Assembly (NCBI GenBank): GCA_036403815.1
Contig: DASWQH010000009.1
Span: 1-64,000 of the forward strand
Direction: 5' to 3'
DNA length: 64,000 bases
Source of the DNA: JACVRN01 sp036403815
Lineage (GTDB): Bacteria > Acidobacteriota > Blastocatellia > Pyrinomonadales > Pyrinomonadaceae
The notes under the pieces were generated by a model. That model had not been told where the DNA came from, made no database searches, and worked only from the letters and a program-made list of their open reading frames with translations. This document shows, piece by piece, positions 9,133 to 18,239 of the stretch. The position numbers and the translations under genes are program-made. Each line of letters starts with the position of its first letter. Positions within the stretch are counted from its first letter, which is position 1.

Positions 9133-9578
9133 AGGTAGGCTCTTAAATCCTGACACCTTTCGATGTGGAAAAATCCTACACGCCCTGTCCAACTTACTGA
9201 CAGACAAATCTTATTTAAGCTATAGAATGCATGGCCTGATTAGGTGATGAATAGAACGCTTTGTGCGCCGGAATCTCTTCCACTTTAAGAGGAGGCGCAT
9301 GCTCATTTCACCTCGGTGAGCTTAAGCTCCGCAAGCGTTGATTCACACAATTTGAGGTAAATGCTCTGTATTTACCTGCCAGTGTAGTACAGAGGGAATT
9401 GATTCTCTAACCCTGCATCAACCCTCTATCTTTGTTAATCAAAATAATTCCTTAATGGAATCTACGTGCGGGAGACCCATACGCCCAGGTCCCTGTAATT
9501 TCAGGAGGAACTTTCTATCTCAAGCCACAGTCGTCTCTCAAATTTTCACGTCTGAAACCCCCACTGCCGAATAAAGCT
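9133..9578. other. gene-free stretch upstream of the LuxR-type regulator
   Basis: No convincing gene. It contains a second small hairpin (AGGTAAAT 9355-9362 / ATTTACCT 9370-9377, 7-base loop) and an orphan AGGAGGAA (9503-9510) with no start codon at usable distance. The region is relatively A+T-rich and probably carries the promoter of the regulator at 9579. I see no further structure. Confidence 0.4.
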
Positions 9579-10232
9579 ATGCGAACATTCTCAAAATCCC
9601 CCGAATCAGAAGCACCCGACCAACCGGAAAGCTATACGTTTAGAGGTAGAGATGCCTATCCAAAAGCGCAGAATGATGAGATGGCGCTCCTCGCCCTGAG
9701 TCACACGCCCGTCGAGCACATCCTCTATCAGGTGATGCTCAAGGAGACGCTTGAGGAGAAGAAAGACAGCGGGGTATTCAGCGTCCGACGCCTCATGCAA
9801 CTGACCGGCTTAAATAGCTACAGCACTGTGAGGCGTGGTCGTGACGGACTTCTGAGCAAGAAGAGCATCGAGGTGACGGAGACCAACGCAAGCGGCACCA
9901 GGCAGACCATTTATACAATTTTCAATCCGCTCGAAATCTTCTCCAGACGGCGAGAGGCGGGCATCGCTCCCTATCCGAAGGAGCTGGATAATTACGCATC
10001 AGTGCCCGGATACGGTCGCGCCCTGAAGCGCGTGCTTGATGGTTGCTACCTGAGCCGAAGAGAAGCTCAAGTGGCATTAGCATGCGCCGAAGGTCTCACC
10101 AATTCCGAGATAGGAAAGAAACTCTTCATCAGCGAGCAAACCGTGAAATTTCACCTGAGCCACATCTTCGTCAAACTCGGCGTCAGGCGCAGAGCGGAAC
10201 TAATCTCGCGCCTGCTCGCGCAGGTAGCATGA
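9579..10232 (+). CDS. LuxR-type transcriptional regulator with N-terminal winged-helix-like domain
   Basis: C-terminal HTH_LuxR at ~155-215 (LSRREAQVALACAEGLTNSE, then EQTVKFHLSHIFVKLGVRRRAE). The N-terminal part lacks a receiver domain; instead residues ~40-115 (VEHILYQVMLKETLEEKKDS, VRRLMQLTGLNSYSTVRRGR, then a basic beta-wing) look like a second winged-helix domain of the MarR/replication-initiator type. Two DNA-binding domains in one chain and no obvious sensor is unusual. It sits alone between the exporter and the export/kinase genes, so control of exopolysaccharide synthesis is a fair guess from position only. Confidence 0.8.
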   Translation: MRTFSKSPESEAPDQPESYTFRGRDAYPKAQNDEMALLALSHTPVEHILYQVMLKETLEEKKDSGVFSVRRLMQLTGLNSYSTVRRGRDGLLSKKSIEVTETNASGTRQTIYTIFNPLEIFSRRREAGIAPYPKELDNYASVPGYGRALKRVLDGCYLSRREAQVALACAEGLTNSEIGKKLFISEQTVKFHLSHIFVKLGVRRRAELISRLLAQVA

Positions 10233-10442
10233 AAGCTGAAACGAATCGAACAGAGGGTTCAGTTATAGGATATGACTTGAATTCAGAATTTATCTGAATA
10301 CTTGAAAATTTAACGCTCGCCTCGCGCCATAGGAGGCTTCCCGCTATTTGGGTCAGGCGTGACATTCACAACCTCTTAAGAAGTTGAGGTTTGAGCAGGT
10401 CAGGCGAGCGTGGAAGTGTGTTTGAGGGAAAGGTATAGAAAA

Positions 10443-10718
10443 ATGGGGCCGATTAAAGCAAAGAGAAAGAAAAGAAAGAAGACGGCGCTCGTCGTCTGCC
10501 GCGACCGGAAAGAGTTCTGGACGACACAGACCCAATTCTGGCAGTGGGTCAGAGAGGGCGTCATAGAAAAGACCGGCGACAAGCCTCTCACAGGGGCATT
10601 TCTGCGAGAGCACGAAGAACTGATGGTTCTCTTAAGCAACACTGTGCTCAATCTTGCCTGCCCGAATCACCTGCGCGAGTCACTTCTGTCACGTCGCATT
10701 GGATTGGCCTCGAAATGA
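10443..10718 (+). CDS. small basic protein of unknown function
   Basis: A 91-residue protein starting MGPIKAKRKKRKKTALVV, then RDRKEFWTTQTQFWQWVREG and a helical tail. ATG 10443 has GAGGGAAAGG about nine bases upstream; a longer GTG start at 10410 has none. The very basic N terminus followed by a Trp/Phe-rich segment suggests nucleic-acid or protein binding, but I recognise no family. It ends 31 bases before the SLBB export gene and is probably co-transcribed with it. Upstream, a 9-bp inverted repeat (CGCTCGCCT 10314-10322 / 10402-10410) and a smaller AACCTC/GAGGTT hairpin near 10371-10390 mark a possible leader. Confidence 0.55.
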   Translation: MGPIKAKRKKRKKTALVVCRDRKEFWTTQTQFWQWVREGVIEKTGDKPLTGAFLREHEELMVLLSNTVLNLACPNHLRESLLSRRIGLASK

Positions 10719-10749
10719 AAACGGTTTGCGAATCTTACGGAGCAAAGAG

Positions 10750-11811
10750 ATGAAAAAGAGGTGCGCCCAAACCTCCCTTAGATGGATATTAATCATCGCA
10801 CTCTTCTTTATGGAACAGGGACTTCTCAATGCCCAGCAAAGCGGTGCTCCGTCCTCTTCATCCGGCACATCTGCGAGTCCTCCTGCCTCAGATTCCAGTA
10901 GTGCCTCTGCTGTGCGTACTCTTGGAGATCAATATCGCATAGGGCCGCGCGACGTGCTCACCATCCGCGTCAACGCCGGTCGCCCAGTACCGGAGCTTTC
11001 CTTCGAGGCGGTTGAAGTAGACGAGTGCGGTCGTATCCCACTGCCCTCTGTGCAGTATGAAGAGCGGAATGATATTCAGGCTGCGGGACGAACCCGGACT
11101 GAATTGGCCGAAGAGCTTCGCACCTTTTTCCTGAAGTACAAGCGAAACCCGCAGGTCATCGTCATAGTCAAGGAATACAACTCGCAGCCCGTGGCGATTA
11201 ACGGGGCAGTAGTGAAGCCCGGCCTGTTCCAAATGCGCCGTCCCGTCCAACTCATGGAACTCGTGCAATTCTATGCCGGGGGGGCAACGGAAAAATCAGG
11301 TGGCCGCATTCAGATAGCGCGCCTAAACAACTTTCTGATGTGTAAAGGGACAGAGGCCACGCCTCCCCCATCCATAGAGTTTCTGGCATTCAATCTGAAA
11401 GACACTTTGGGCGGCATCGAAGCCTCTAACCCCTACCTTCAGCCCGGCGACGTTATTACCCTGCCGGAAGCAAAAGAGGCCTACGTGATTGGCAATGTAG
11501 TTCGCCCCGGCCCTATCAGCCTGAAAGACGACAGCATGACCATCTCCAAGGCGATAGCAATGGCCGGTGGTTTCTTAGAGGATTCGAAGCGGGACCGCAT
11601 TAAAATCATCCGCCAGGACCAGGGTAGCGGCGCAAGGAAAGAGATATTGGTTGACTATGACGCGATAAATAAGCAGAAGACCCCGGACGTCGGGCTCCTT
11701 CCAAATGACATCATCGAGGTTCAGGTGTCTAGCGGAAAGAGATTCTTGAGAACTCTGGCTGGCGCAGTCGTACCTTCAATTGCCCAAATGCCCGTGAGGG
11801 TCATACCCTAG
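10750..11811 (+). CDS. Wza-like polysaccharide export protein (Poly_export/SLBB)
   Basis: Periplasmic/outer-membrane export protein of 354 residues. Cleavable signal peptide (SLRWILIIALFFMEQGLLNA) without a lipobox cysteine, a Ser-rich linker, a Poly_export domain (YRIGPRDVLTIRVNAGRPVP ... NPQVIVIVKEYNS) and two SLBB-type repeats (VAINGAVVKPGLFQM and AYVIGNVVRPGPISL). ATG 10750 follows a GGAG-containing site and begins exactly at the signal peptide; the in-frame start at 10654 would bury it. It precedes the Wzz/BY-kinase-derived gene, the usual Wza-Wzc order. Confidence 0.88.
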   Translation: MKKRCAQTSLRWILIIALFFMEQGLLNAQQSGAPSSSSGTSASPPASDSSSASAVRTLGDQYRIGPRDVLTIRVNAGRPVPELSFEAVEVDECGRIPLPSVQYEERNDIQAAGRTRTELAEELRTFFLKYKRNPQVIVIVKEYNSQPVAINGAVVKPGLFQMRRPVQLMELVQFYAGGATEKSGGRIQIARLNNFLMCKGTEATPPPSIEFLAFNLKDTLGGIEASNPYLQPGDVITLPEAKEAYVIGNVVRPGPISLKDDSMTISKAIAMAGGFLEDSKRDRIKIIRQDQGSGARKEILVDYDAINKQKTPDVGLLPNDIIEVQVSSGKRFLRTLAGAVVPSIAQMPVRVIP

Positions 11812-11835
11812 GCCAATTCCATTTAGAGAATCGCC

Positions 11836-14800
11836 ATGAAAGATAATCCAAGACAGGTGCTCAGTCTTCCGGCAGCACAGGCTCTTGATAAACCGCTTCC
11901 GGTTTACGTGCCTCATACGAATGGAAACGGAAGTTACTACGGTGCCGGAGTCGAAGAGGCGGAAGAGAACCATTTTCGGGAGTACCTGAGAGCCGTCCGC
12001 AAGCACCTCTGGCTCATACTCGGCCTGACTTTGATTGTCACCTCTCTGACCGCCGTTTACATGGCGCGCCAGCCCGACATCTTCACAGCACAGGCGCGCG
12101 TCGAGGTGGGCCTGGAGAACAACCCTGCTGCCGGAGCGGGCAAGACCAGCACCGTTGTTATCAACTCTCCGACGAGCGATCCCGCCTACTTCAACACCCA
12201 GTTGCAGAACTTGACCGGCCCTGCCCTTCTGCGGCGCGTCGTCAAAACGCTCGACTTGGAGCATAACAGCTCCTTCCTTCGCCCCACTCACGAAGAGAGC
12301 ACCTCCACTTGGCAGAACCTTTTGCGGATGGTCGGCCTCGGCAAGAAAAACATAGATAAGAATATTAATAAGACGGAGAATACTCTGCCTCTGACCGGAA
12401 AGGTCGCTTCGGCCACGGCGCGAGAGGATCTGGCCGAAGCTAAAAAGCTGGATCCCTTCGTTCGTATCTTGCAGGCTGGGCTTAAAGTCGAGCCTGTGAA
12501 GGAGACGCGCACCAGTTCGTACTCAAAAGACACAAGGCTGATTGACATACGCTTTACTCATGCTGATCCGCAGGTGGCCGCCAAGATAGTTAATGCCCTG
12601 GCGGACACTTTCGCCCTCTCAAATCTGGAAAAGAAGACTGAGAATACCGCCAACACCGGGGATTTACTGCAAAAGCGCGTGGCCGAACTCCAGGCTGAGG
12701 TTCGTAACGGCGAGGAGCGTCTGGTTAATTACGCCAAGGAGCACCAGATACTTTCTCTCGATGGCAGCCAGAACACGGTCGTAGACCGCCTTGTGGGTCT
12801 TAATAAACAGCTACTTGAGGCTGAGAATGATCGTAAGACTGCCGAAGCCGCTTATAGAGCGGCACAGGCACCCGGTGCTGCAAGCGCCTTAGCCGAAGGG
12901 GACGCCAAGCAACTTCAGGATATTGAATCCAAGCTCGCAACTCTCAAGCAGAGGCGGCAGGAGCTTCTAGTCGAGAATACAGAAGAATGGCCTGAGGTCA
13001 AGGAGACTACTAAACAGATAGAGACGCTCGAAAAGCAGGCGGCAGAACTGCGCAGCCGGGCAACGAAGGTCTTGACCACCAATCTGGAAACGCGCTATCG
13101 ACAGGCGCTGGATAAAGAGCGGGCGCTTCGTGCTGAATTTGACCGCCAGCGTAACGAGACCGTCACGCAGAACGAAGCGGCCATCAACTACCGCATCATC
13201 CAGCAGGAGATAGAGACCAATAAGCAACTGCTCGAAGGTCTTCTGCAACGCTCGAAAGAGAATGATGTGCTGGTGGCGGGCACACCCAACAATATCTCTG
13301 TCGTGGATTATGCCCTCGCCCCGGATTACCCCATCGGCCCACAACGCATGCGAAGCGTCATCATGGCATTTTTTCTCTCGCTCGCCGCTGGCATAGGGCT
13401 CGCCATCTTCTTGGAATATATGAACGACTCCGTGCGCTCGACCGACGATGTAGATAGATGGTTGCGCCTCCCCTCTATCGGCGTCATCCCGGCGGTCGGA
13501 GGCATTAAAAAGAGAAAACTGCTTGCGGCTTCTTCCTCACTCCTGCGCCAGGATAACGGGCAGACATCGCCGGAGCTGCTCGTTAACACCGATGGTAAAT
13601 CTGCGCTGGCCGAAGCCTACAAGCACCTGCGCACCTCTGTGCTCCTTTCTACGGCGGGTCACGCCCCGAAGACTCTTCTGGTGACCTCCAGCATGCCCTC
13701 TGAAGGCAAGACGACGACCGCTGTCAATACAGCCCTGAGCTTGGCCCAGACAGGCGCGCGAGTCCTGGGTGCGGCCATGACTGCCGGTGATTCCTACGCG
13801 TGGTTCGACCCGCAGGGCACATCTGATTCTACCTACTATCTGGAAGACATTGATTTGAACGGCACGCGAAAGCTGCATGGCCCGACTGTGCCTGTTATCT
13901 CTACCTCTGCCAATTTCAGGCCGGGGATGAAACAGGCCAGAACGCTGAATCAGTTGAACGAGCAGAGCGCTACGACTGGCGGTGTCTCAATATGGCAGCA
14001 TGGGTGGCCTGCGTTCACTGGCAGCGGGCGGGAGTTGCTCTATGACATTGATGAGAAGGCGAGCGCAAGGCTGCAACAACTCATTGCCTCACAGCAGGCA
14101 GCGAAGATTTCTGTGAATAGAGAGGGTTGGTATCGCGTTACGCAGGCCGATCTGGTTGCGGCGGGATTCAATACGAAGGTTGATCCGAAGTTTCTGCAAC
14201 TCTTTGATGATGGCAGGGAAGTGCCTATCCTAATGAACGCCGCCAAGAGCGGGCAGTTCTCGGCGGGCGATTCATTTGAGTTTTACGGTACGGGGCTGGA
14301 CACTTCTTCGACCGATACAAATACCTACTGGCTGGTTGCCGGGAACGGTAAGGGATTGCGAATCACTCCGCAGCCTCGTGCGAATGCGTCTAAACAGACT
14401 AATTCGGTCGGTAATTCTCCGCAGCCTGCTACGCCAGTACAGAATCGTCCGACGGCTGTGCCAGCACAGAATCGTCCGATCATCGTCGCTCCGGCGTCGC
14501 CTCTGCCCGTCAACGTGAATCCTTCAAGCGTACCCCAGTTGAATCGCTGGGATTGGTTCGCAGTGCCGATGATTATCACTCCTCCAAAGCCGCAGGTTGC
14601 AGAACAGCAGAATGATGACAGTGTACGAAGCACAGCGCCCCCTCAAGCCGATTCGGAAAATGCTTCTACAGCGCCCGCGCCTCCAAAGAAAACTAATAAG
14701 GGTAAAGGGCGTGCCAGAAAGCCGCGCCGTAAATCTTCGTCGCTGAATCACGCCAGGATTATTGCAGTACCCGGTCAGAGTTATCCGTATACGGTGGAGC

Positions 14801-16470
14801 TAAAGGAGAGGCTGGTCTATGTCTCAAGCCTGCTGAATGGCGAGAAAGAAAATTTTTACGGGCAGGTAGTCGGCAGCGCCGCCGCCAATGAAAATCTCTT
14901 TCTGGAGAATCCGAATCAAAGCGCTGGCGGGACGGCGATTTTAGAAGTTGCGCTTCAGGGTTATACGCTTGTGAATCATCAAATCAAGGTTAAGGTCAAC
15001 GATCAAGAGGTCGGCGTTTTGAGCTTTGACAATCAGGAGTACAAGACCGCTCAATTCTTCGTACCGTCTTCGCTGCTGCGGGAAGGGGCAAATACAGTCA
15101 CACTGGAAAGAACTGGCGGGAGTTCGGATTTCAGTCTGGTGGATATAGTTCGCCTGACCTATGACCACGGCTACCGTGCGAATGGAAACACCCTTTATTT
15201 TACGGCGCAGGGAGAGACGCGAATTGACGGATTCAGTAGCGAGAGCGTCAGAGTCATGGACATCTCTGACCCCTTTAGAATAAAGGAGCTCGCCGTCAGC
15301 GTGGAGGCTACGACCGGGGGCTTTGCCGCAACCGTCCAGGTGTCGGAAGGAAGGAACTATCTAGCCTTCACTGATGACAAAGTACAGCGCCCCGCGTCAA
15401 TTGAACTGGATAATCCTTCAACCTTGAAGAGCAGCGACAAGAGCGCAGATTTGGTTATCGTTTCCTACGGCGGCTTCCGCAGTAACGTCGAGCCGCTGGC
15501 GAAACAGAGACGAGAGCAGGGGCTACAGGTTCTGGTCGTAGATGTGCAGGATGTTTACGACGAATTCGGCGACGGCGCGCATAGCCCTTACGCGGTCAAG
15601 GATTTTCTCTCCTGGGCGAAAGAGCGCTGGCAGAAAGCGCCTTCCTCTGTGCTCTTTGTCGGTGATGCTAGCCTAGACCCGCGCAACTATCTGGGTAACG
15701 GCCAAACTGATTTTGTGCCCACGAAGTTGATAGATACCGCTTCCATGGAAACGGCTTCCGACGACTGGCTGGTTGATTTCAATAACGACGGCTTACCCGA
15801 CATGGCCGTCGGTCGCTTGCCCGTTAGCAGCACAACCGAAGCCGACCGTGTAGTTGCAAAAATTGTAGGCTACAAGCCGGGTGAAGCTCTTCAGCAGGTG
15901 CTGATGGTCGTTGACAAAAATAACAGCAGCGACGGTTTCAGTTTCGCTCAGTCGGGGCAAGAGGTCAGCGCGCTCCTTCCTCCGTCGCTTACTGTGAACA
16001 CCATTAACCGTGCAAGCAGCTCGGACGATGCAGTACACAGCCAGATTGTGAACGCTGTCAATCAAGGGCCGCTCATGGTCAACTACATAGGACACGGCTC
16101 CGTGGAAGTCTGGACTGGTGCCCCTATCCTGAGCACGGCCGATATGGCTTCTCTGAATAACAGCAACCATCTGCCGGTCTTTATCATGATGACCTGTCTG
16201 AATGGTTACTATCAGAACTCCGCGCGAGAAAGCCTTGCCGAAGCCTTGATTAGAGATAATTCCAGCGGAGCAGTCGCAGTGTGGGCATCTTCCGGGATGA
16301 CAGAGCCGAATTCGCAGGCGGCTATGAACCAGCAGTTTTACAGGTTGCTTTTCGGTAATAACGGAATGACTTTAGGAGAGGCTGCGGAGAAAGCTAAGGA
16401 GAGCGTCACGGACATGGATGTCCGTAGAACATGGATTCTGTTTGGCGACCCGACCATGAAGCTTCAATGA
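11836..16470 (+). CDS. chimera: truncated Wzz/BY-kinase fused in frame to a C25 (gingipain-like) peptidase
   Basis: The first ~644 residues are a polysaccharide co-polymerase/tyrosine autokinase: first membrane helix ~56-77 (KHLWLILGLTLIVTSLTAVY), long coiled coil, second helix ~505-525, and the kinase start LLVTSSMPSEGKTTTAVNTA (Walker A K625). After ARVL (L644, about 13,767), where BY-kinases continue with the Walker A' motif (LLIDADLRRP type), the sequence switches to AAMTAGDSYAWFDPQGTSDS and on to a C25 peptidase: a repeat-poor N-terminal region, Pro/Gln-rich linker (~850-950), beta domains, and the catalytic pair H1420 (YIGHGS) and C1454 (MMTCLNG). So the kinase lacks Walker A', B and the Tyr tail, and the peptidase lacks its export signal. 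Either a real in-frame deletion fusion or an assembly join. Confidence 0.85.
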   Translation: MKDNPRQVLSLPAAQALDKPLPVYVPHTNGNGSYYGAGVEEAEENHFREYLRAVRKHLWLILGLTLIVTSLTAVYMARQPDIFTAQARVEVGLENNPAAGAGKTSTVVINSPTSDPAYFNTQLQNLTGPALLRRVVKTLDLEHNSSFLRPTHEESTSTWQNLLRMVGLGKKNIDKNINKTENTLPLTGKVASATAREDLAEAKKLDPFVRILQAGLKVEPVKETRTSSYSKDTRLIDIRFTHADPQVAAKIVNALADTFALSNLEKKTENTANTGDLLQKRVAELQAEVRNGEERLVNYAKEHQILSLDGSQNTVVDRLVGLNKQLLEAENDRKTAEAAYRAAQAPGAASALAEGDAKQLQDIESKLATLKQRRQELLVENTEEWPEVKETTKQIETLEKQAAELRSRATKVLTTNLETRYRQALDKERALRAEFDRQRNETVTQNEAAINYRIIQQEIETNKQLLEGLLQRSKENDVLVAGTPNNISVVDYALAPDYPIGPQRMRSVIMAFFLSLAAGIGLAIFLEYMNDSVRSTDDVDRWLRLPSIGVIPAVGGIKKRKLLAASSSLLRQDNGQTSPELLVNTDGKSALAEAYKHLRTSVLLSTAGHAPKTLLVTSSMPSEGKTTTAVNTALSLAQTGARVLGAAMTAGDSYAWFDPQGTSDSTYYLEDIDLNGTRKLHGPTVPVISTSANFRPGMKQARTLNQLNEQSATTGGVSIWQHGWPAFTGSGRELLYDIDEKASARLQQLIASQQAAKISVNREGWYRVTQADLVAAGFNTKVDPKFLQLFDDGREVPILMNAAKSGQFSAGDSFEFYGTGLDTSSTDTNTYWLVAGNGKGLRITPQPRANASKQTNSVGNSPQPATPVQNRPTAVPAQNRPIIVAPASPLPVNVNPSSVPQLNRWDWFAVPMIITPPKPQVAEQQNDDSVRSTAPPQADSENASTAPAPPKKTNKGKGRARKPRRKSSSLNHARIIAVPGQSYPYTVELKERLVYVSSLLNGEKENFYGQVVGSAAANENLFLENPNQSAGGTAILEVALQGYTLVNHQIKVKVNDQEVGVLSFDNQEYKTAQFFVPSSLLREGANTVTLERTGGSSDFSLVDIVRLTYDHGYRANGNTLYFTAQGETRIDGFSSESVRVMDISDPFRIKELAVSVEATTGGFAATVQVSEGRNYLAFTDDKVQRPASIELDNPSTLKSSDKSADLVIVSYGGFRSNVEPLAKQRREQGLQVLVVDVQDVYDEFGDGAHSPYAVKDFLSWAKERWQKAPSSVLFVGDASLDPRNYLGNGQTDFVPTKLIDTASMETASDDWLVDFNNDGLPDMAVGRLPVSSTTEADRVVAKIVGYKPGEALQQVLMVVDKNNSSDGFSFAQSGQEVSALLPPSLTVNTINRASSSDDAVHSQIVNAVNQGPLMVNYIGHGSVEVWTGAPILSTADMASLNNSNHLPVFIMMTCLNGYYQNSARESLAEALIRDNSSGAVAVWASSGMTEPNSQAAMNQQFYRLLFGNNGMTLGEAAEKAKESVTDMDVRRTWILFGDPTMKLQ

Positions 16471-16623
16471 CGGGTTGGGAAGATTTGCAGCCCTTTGTGT
16501 TTGCATTGAGGATGGCATGGAATGTAGTTGCCAACAGCATTGGAACAACGATTAAAAGCATGCAACGTTAGCCCGAAGCCCAACCCGGTTTAGGCGCTGG
16601 ACTAAAGTTTGAGCTTATGTGGT

Positions 16624-16662
16624 AGCGGTAATTGAGTTGAAAGATTCAATTGCCGCTTTTTT
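16624..16662 (+). terminator. intrinsic terminator after the chimera gene
   Basis: A 12-bp stem (AGCGGTAATTGA 16624-16635 with TCAATTGCCGCT 16646-16657, one G-T wobble), 10-base loop and a run of six T (16657-16662). It lies 154 bases after the stop codon and is the clearest rho-independent terminator in the window, marking the end of the exopolysaccharide transcript. Confidence 0.85.
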
Positions 16663-16723
16663 AATTCCTTGAGAAGAACTTTATGTGCCTTATATGTGTG
16701 AGGATTACGAGGCGGTGAGCGAC

Positions 16724-16831
16724 GCCTGACAACTTATTCAAACGGATTGCGATGGCATTCCTTTCAGCATTGCTCTTTGCAATAATCTTCTGCTGAGCGC
16801 GCTTGACGGGTCAATTTGGGCGTTGTGCTGC
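16724..16831 (+). repeat. degenerate direct repeat, copy 1 (attC-like), upstream of hicA
   Basis: Starts GCCTGACAACTTATTCAAACG, shares GCATTCCTTTCA.CATTG and GGGTCAATT...GTGCTG blocks with a second copy at 17362-17468 on the other side of hicAB. The left end resembles the left half of integron attC sites (RYYYAAC followed by AACTCATTCAA), but the right GTTRRRY end is poor. Confidence 0.5.
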
Positions 16832-16863
16832 TATTGAATGCTGACCTATGATAAATTTATAGC

Positions 16864-17133
16864 ATGAGCAAATACGAGAAGCTGCTGGTGCAAATTCTGC
16901 GTGGAGCTTCTGATGCTAATGTTTCATTTGATGGGTTATGTCAGTTGTTGAGGCATTTGGGATTCGCTGAGCGAATTCGTGGAAGCCATCACATTTTTAC
17001 AAGAGAAGGCATAGAGGAAATCTTGAACTTGCAACCGATAGGCTCGAAGGCTAAAGCTTATCAAGTCAAGCAGGTTCGCGGTGTTATCTTGAAGCACAAG
17101 CTCGGAGGTCAAGGCGATGAGTGGGAAATATAA
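16864..17133 (+). CDS. hicA: HicA-family mRNA interferase toxin
   Basis: Small toxin of a type II toxin-antitoxin system; HicA proteins have a dsRBD-like fold and cleave mRNA. Over 89 residues it shows the family pattern: helix with LCQLLRHLGFAERIRGSHHIF, where the His of GSHHIF is the expected catalytic residue, then a basic C-terminal strand/helix (KAKAYQVKQVRGVILKH). It is somewhat longer than the ~60-residue minimal HicA. The reading frame overlaps the antitoxin start by 17 bases, the normal arrangement. A+T-rich sequence just upstream (16845-16863) probably includes the promoter. Confidence 0.9.
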   Translation: MSKYEKLLVQILRGASDANVSFDGLCQLLRHLGFAERIRGSHHIFTREGIEEILNLQPIGSKAKAYQVKQVRGVILKHKLGGQGDEWEI

Positions 17134-17335
17134 ATACGAGGTCATCATTTATTGGAGTGAAGAGGATAATGCTTTCGTAGCTGAAGTACCAGAGTTGCCC
17201 GGTTGTATGGCGGATGGAGCTACATACTCAGAAGCTATCGCTAATGTCGAAGTAATCATTGACGAGTGGATTGAAACGGCGAAGGATTTAGGTCGAGAGA
17301 TACCTGAGCCGAAAGGCAGATTAATATTTGCGTAA
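17117..17335 (+). CDS. hicB: HicB-family antitoxin
   Basis: Partner of HicA; 72 residues with the partial RNase H-like HicB fold: YEVIIYWSEEDNAFVAEVPELPGCMADGATYSEAIANV, the very conserved PELPGC motif included. It ends soon after the fold, with no extra RHH or HTH DNA-binding domain, so autoregulation would need the complex or another protein. Overlap with hicA implies translational coupling. The pair lies between two degenerate repeats, which suggests horizontal acquisition. Confidence 0.92.
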   Translation: MSGKYKYEVIIYWSEEDNAFVAEVPELPGCMADGATYSEAIANVEVIIDEWIETAKDLGREIPEPKGRLIFA

Positions 17336-17361
17336 GGACTCTTCACCGAACCCACAGCTTG

Positions 17362-17468
17362 ACTGAACAACTCATTCAACGCGAACGCCTCAATAGCATT
17401 CCTTTCATCATTGTGTGATAAATTTCCGGCTGTGTGCTGCTCGGCGCGGGTCAATTCTAGTGCTGGGC
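17362..17468 (+). repeat. degenerate direct repeat, copy 2 (attC-like), downstream of hicB
   Basis: Second copy of the repeat at 16724-16831. It has CTGAACAACTCATTCAACGC, then GCATTCCTTTCATCATTG and GGGTCAATT followed by GTGCTGGGC. Same orientation as copy 1; together they bracket hicAB. The MOSC gene starts 39 bases later. Confidence 0.5.
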
Positions 17469-17506
17469 ATCTACATTGTCACAGTACAGAGTTGCCATGG
17501 AGTCAT

Positions 17507-18229
17507 ATGGAAATAGGGAGAATTAGTGCCATCTTTCGTTATCCGGTTAAGTCTATGGCCGGTGAATCAATGGATGTTGCAAGGCTGGGCTGGCATGGCA
17601 TAGAGGGTGATCGCAGGTTGGCTTTTCGGCGACTCGCTGACAAAAGTGGGTTCCCGTGGCTGATAGCGAGCAAATTACCGCAGTTGCTCCTCTATAAACC
17701 ATTCGGGTTCGACAGCAACGCTGCCGAACTGCTCCCGACGCACGTTCGCACGCCGGAAGGGAAAGAGTACGAACTTAGAAGCGATGAGCTACGGGAAGAA
17801 ATTTCGAGCCGGTGTGGCAGTGATGTTGAATTGATGAATCTCAAGCAGGGCATCTTCGACGAAGCCTGTATTTCAGTAATCAGCCTCGGCACAATGCATA
17901 GCATCGAGCGCGAAGCAGGCCGAGACCTTGACCTTCGCAGATTTCGACCGAACATTGTGATCGAAACAGCTAGCGCTGAGCCGTTTGAGGAAGATGGATG
18001 GGTGGGGCGTACATTGATGTTTGGTGAAGGAAACAGCATGACAGCCCTCAATGTTACTATGAGGGACGAGCGATGTGTCATGGTTAATTTTGACCCGGAC
18101 ACAGCCGAGCGAGATTCTAAAGTGATGAAGACTGTGGTTCGTATGAACGAGAATTGCGCAGGCGTGTACTGCACGGTGGTCAGAGCGGGCGAGCTTCGTG
18201 TCGGTCAAGTGGTGACTCTGGGAGAGTAG
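17507..18229 (+). CDS. MOSC domain protein with MOSC_N beta barrel (YcbX-like)
   Basis: 240 residues. The N terminus (IGRISAIFRYPVKSMAGESM) is the MOSC_N signature with the conserved PVKS; the C-terminal MOSC half has LRRFRPNIVIETA and a late NENCAGVYCTVVRAG, the loop that in molybdenum-cofactor sulfurase relatives carries a conserved Cys. Family members move sulfur or bind molybdopterin; YcbX-type proteins reduce N-hydroxylated compounds. I chose ATG 17507 because it starts at the domain; the open frame runs back to 17411 through the repeat. Stands alone between hicB and a convergent kinase gene. Confidence 0.82.
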   Translation: MEIGRISAIFRYPVKSMAGESMDVARLGWHGIEGDRRLAFRRLADKSGFPWLIASKLPQLLLYKPFGFDSNAAELLPTHVRTPEGKEYELRSDELREEISSRCGSDVELMNLKQGIFDEACISVISLGTMHSIEREAGRDLDLRRFRPNIVIETASAEPFEEDGWVGRTLMFGEGNSMTALNVTMRDERCVMVNFDPDTAERDSKVMKTVVRMNENCAGVYCTVVRAGELRVGQVVTLGE

Positions 18230-18239
18230 GACGCCGCTA

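Noticed and set aside
11776..12291. 171-residue minus-strand frame
   Set aside because: Antisense to the start of the chimera gene, whose Wzz features are clear.
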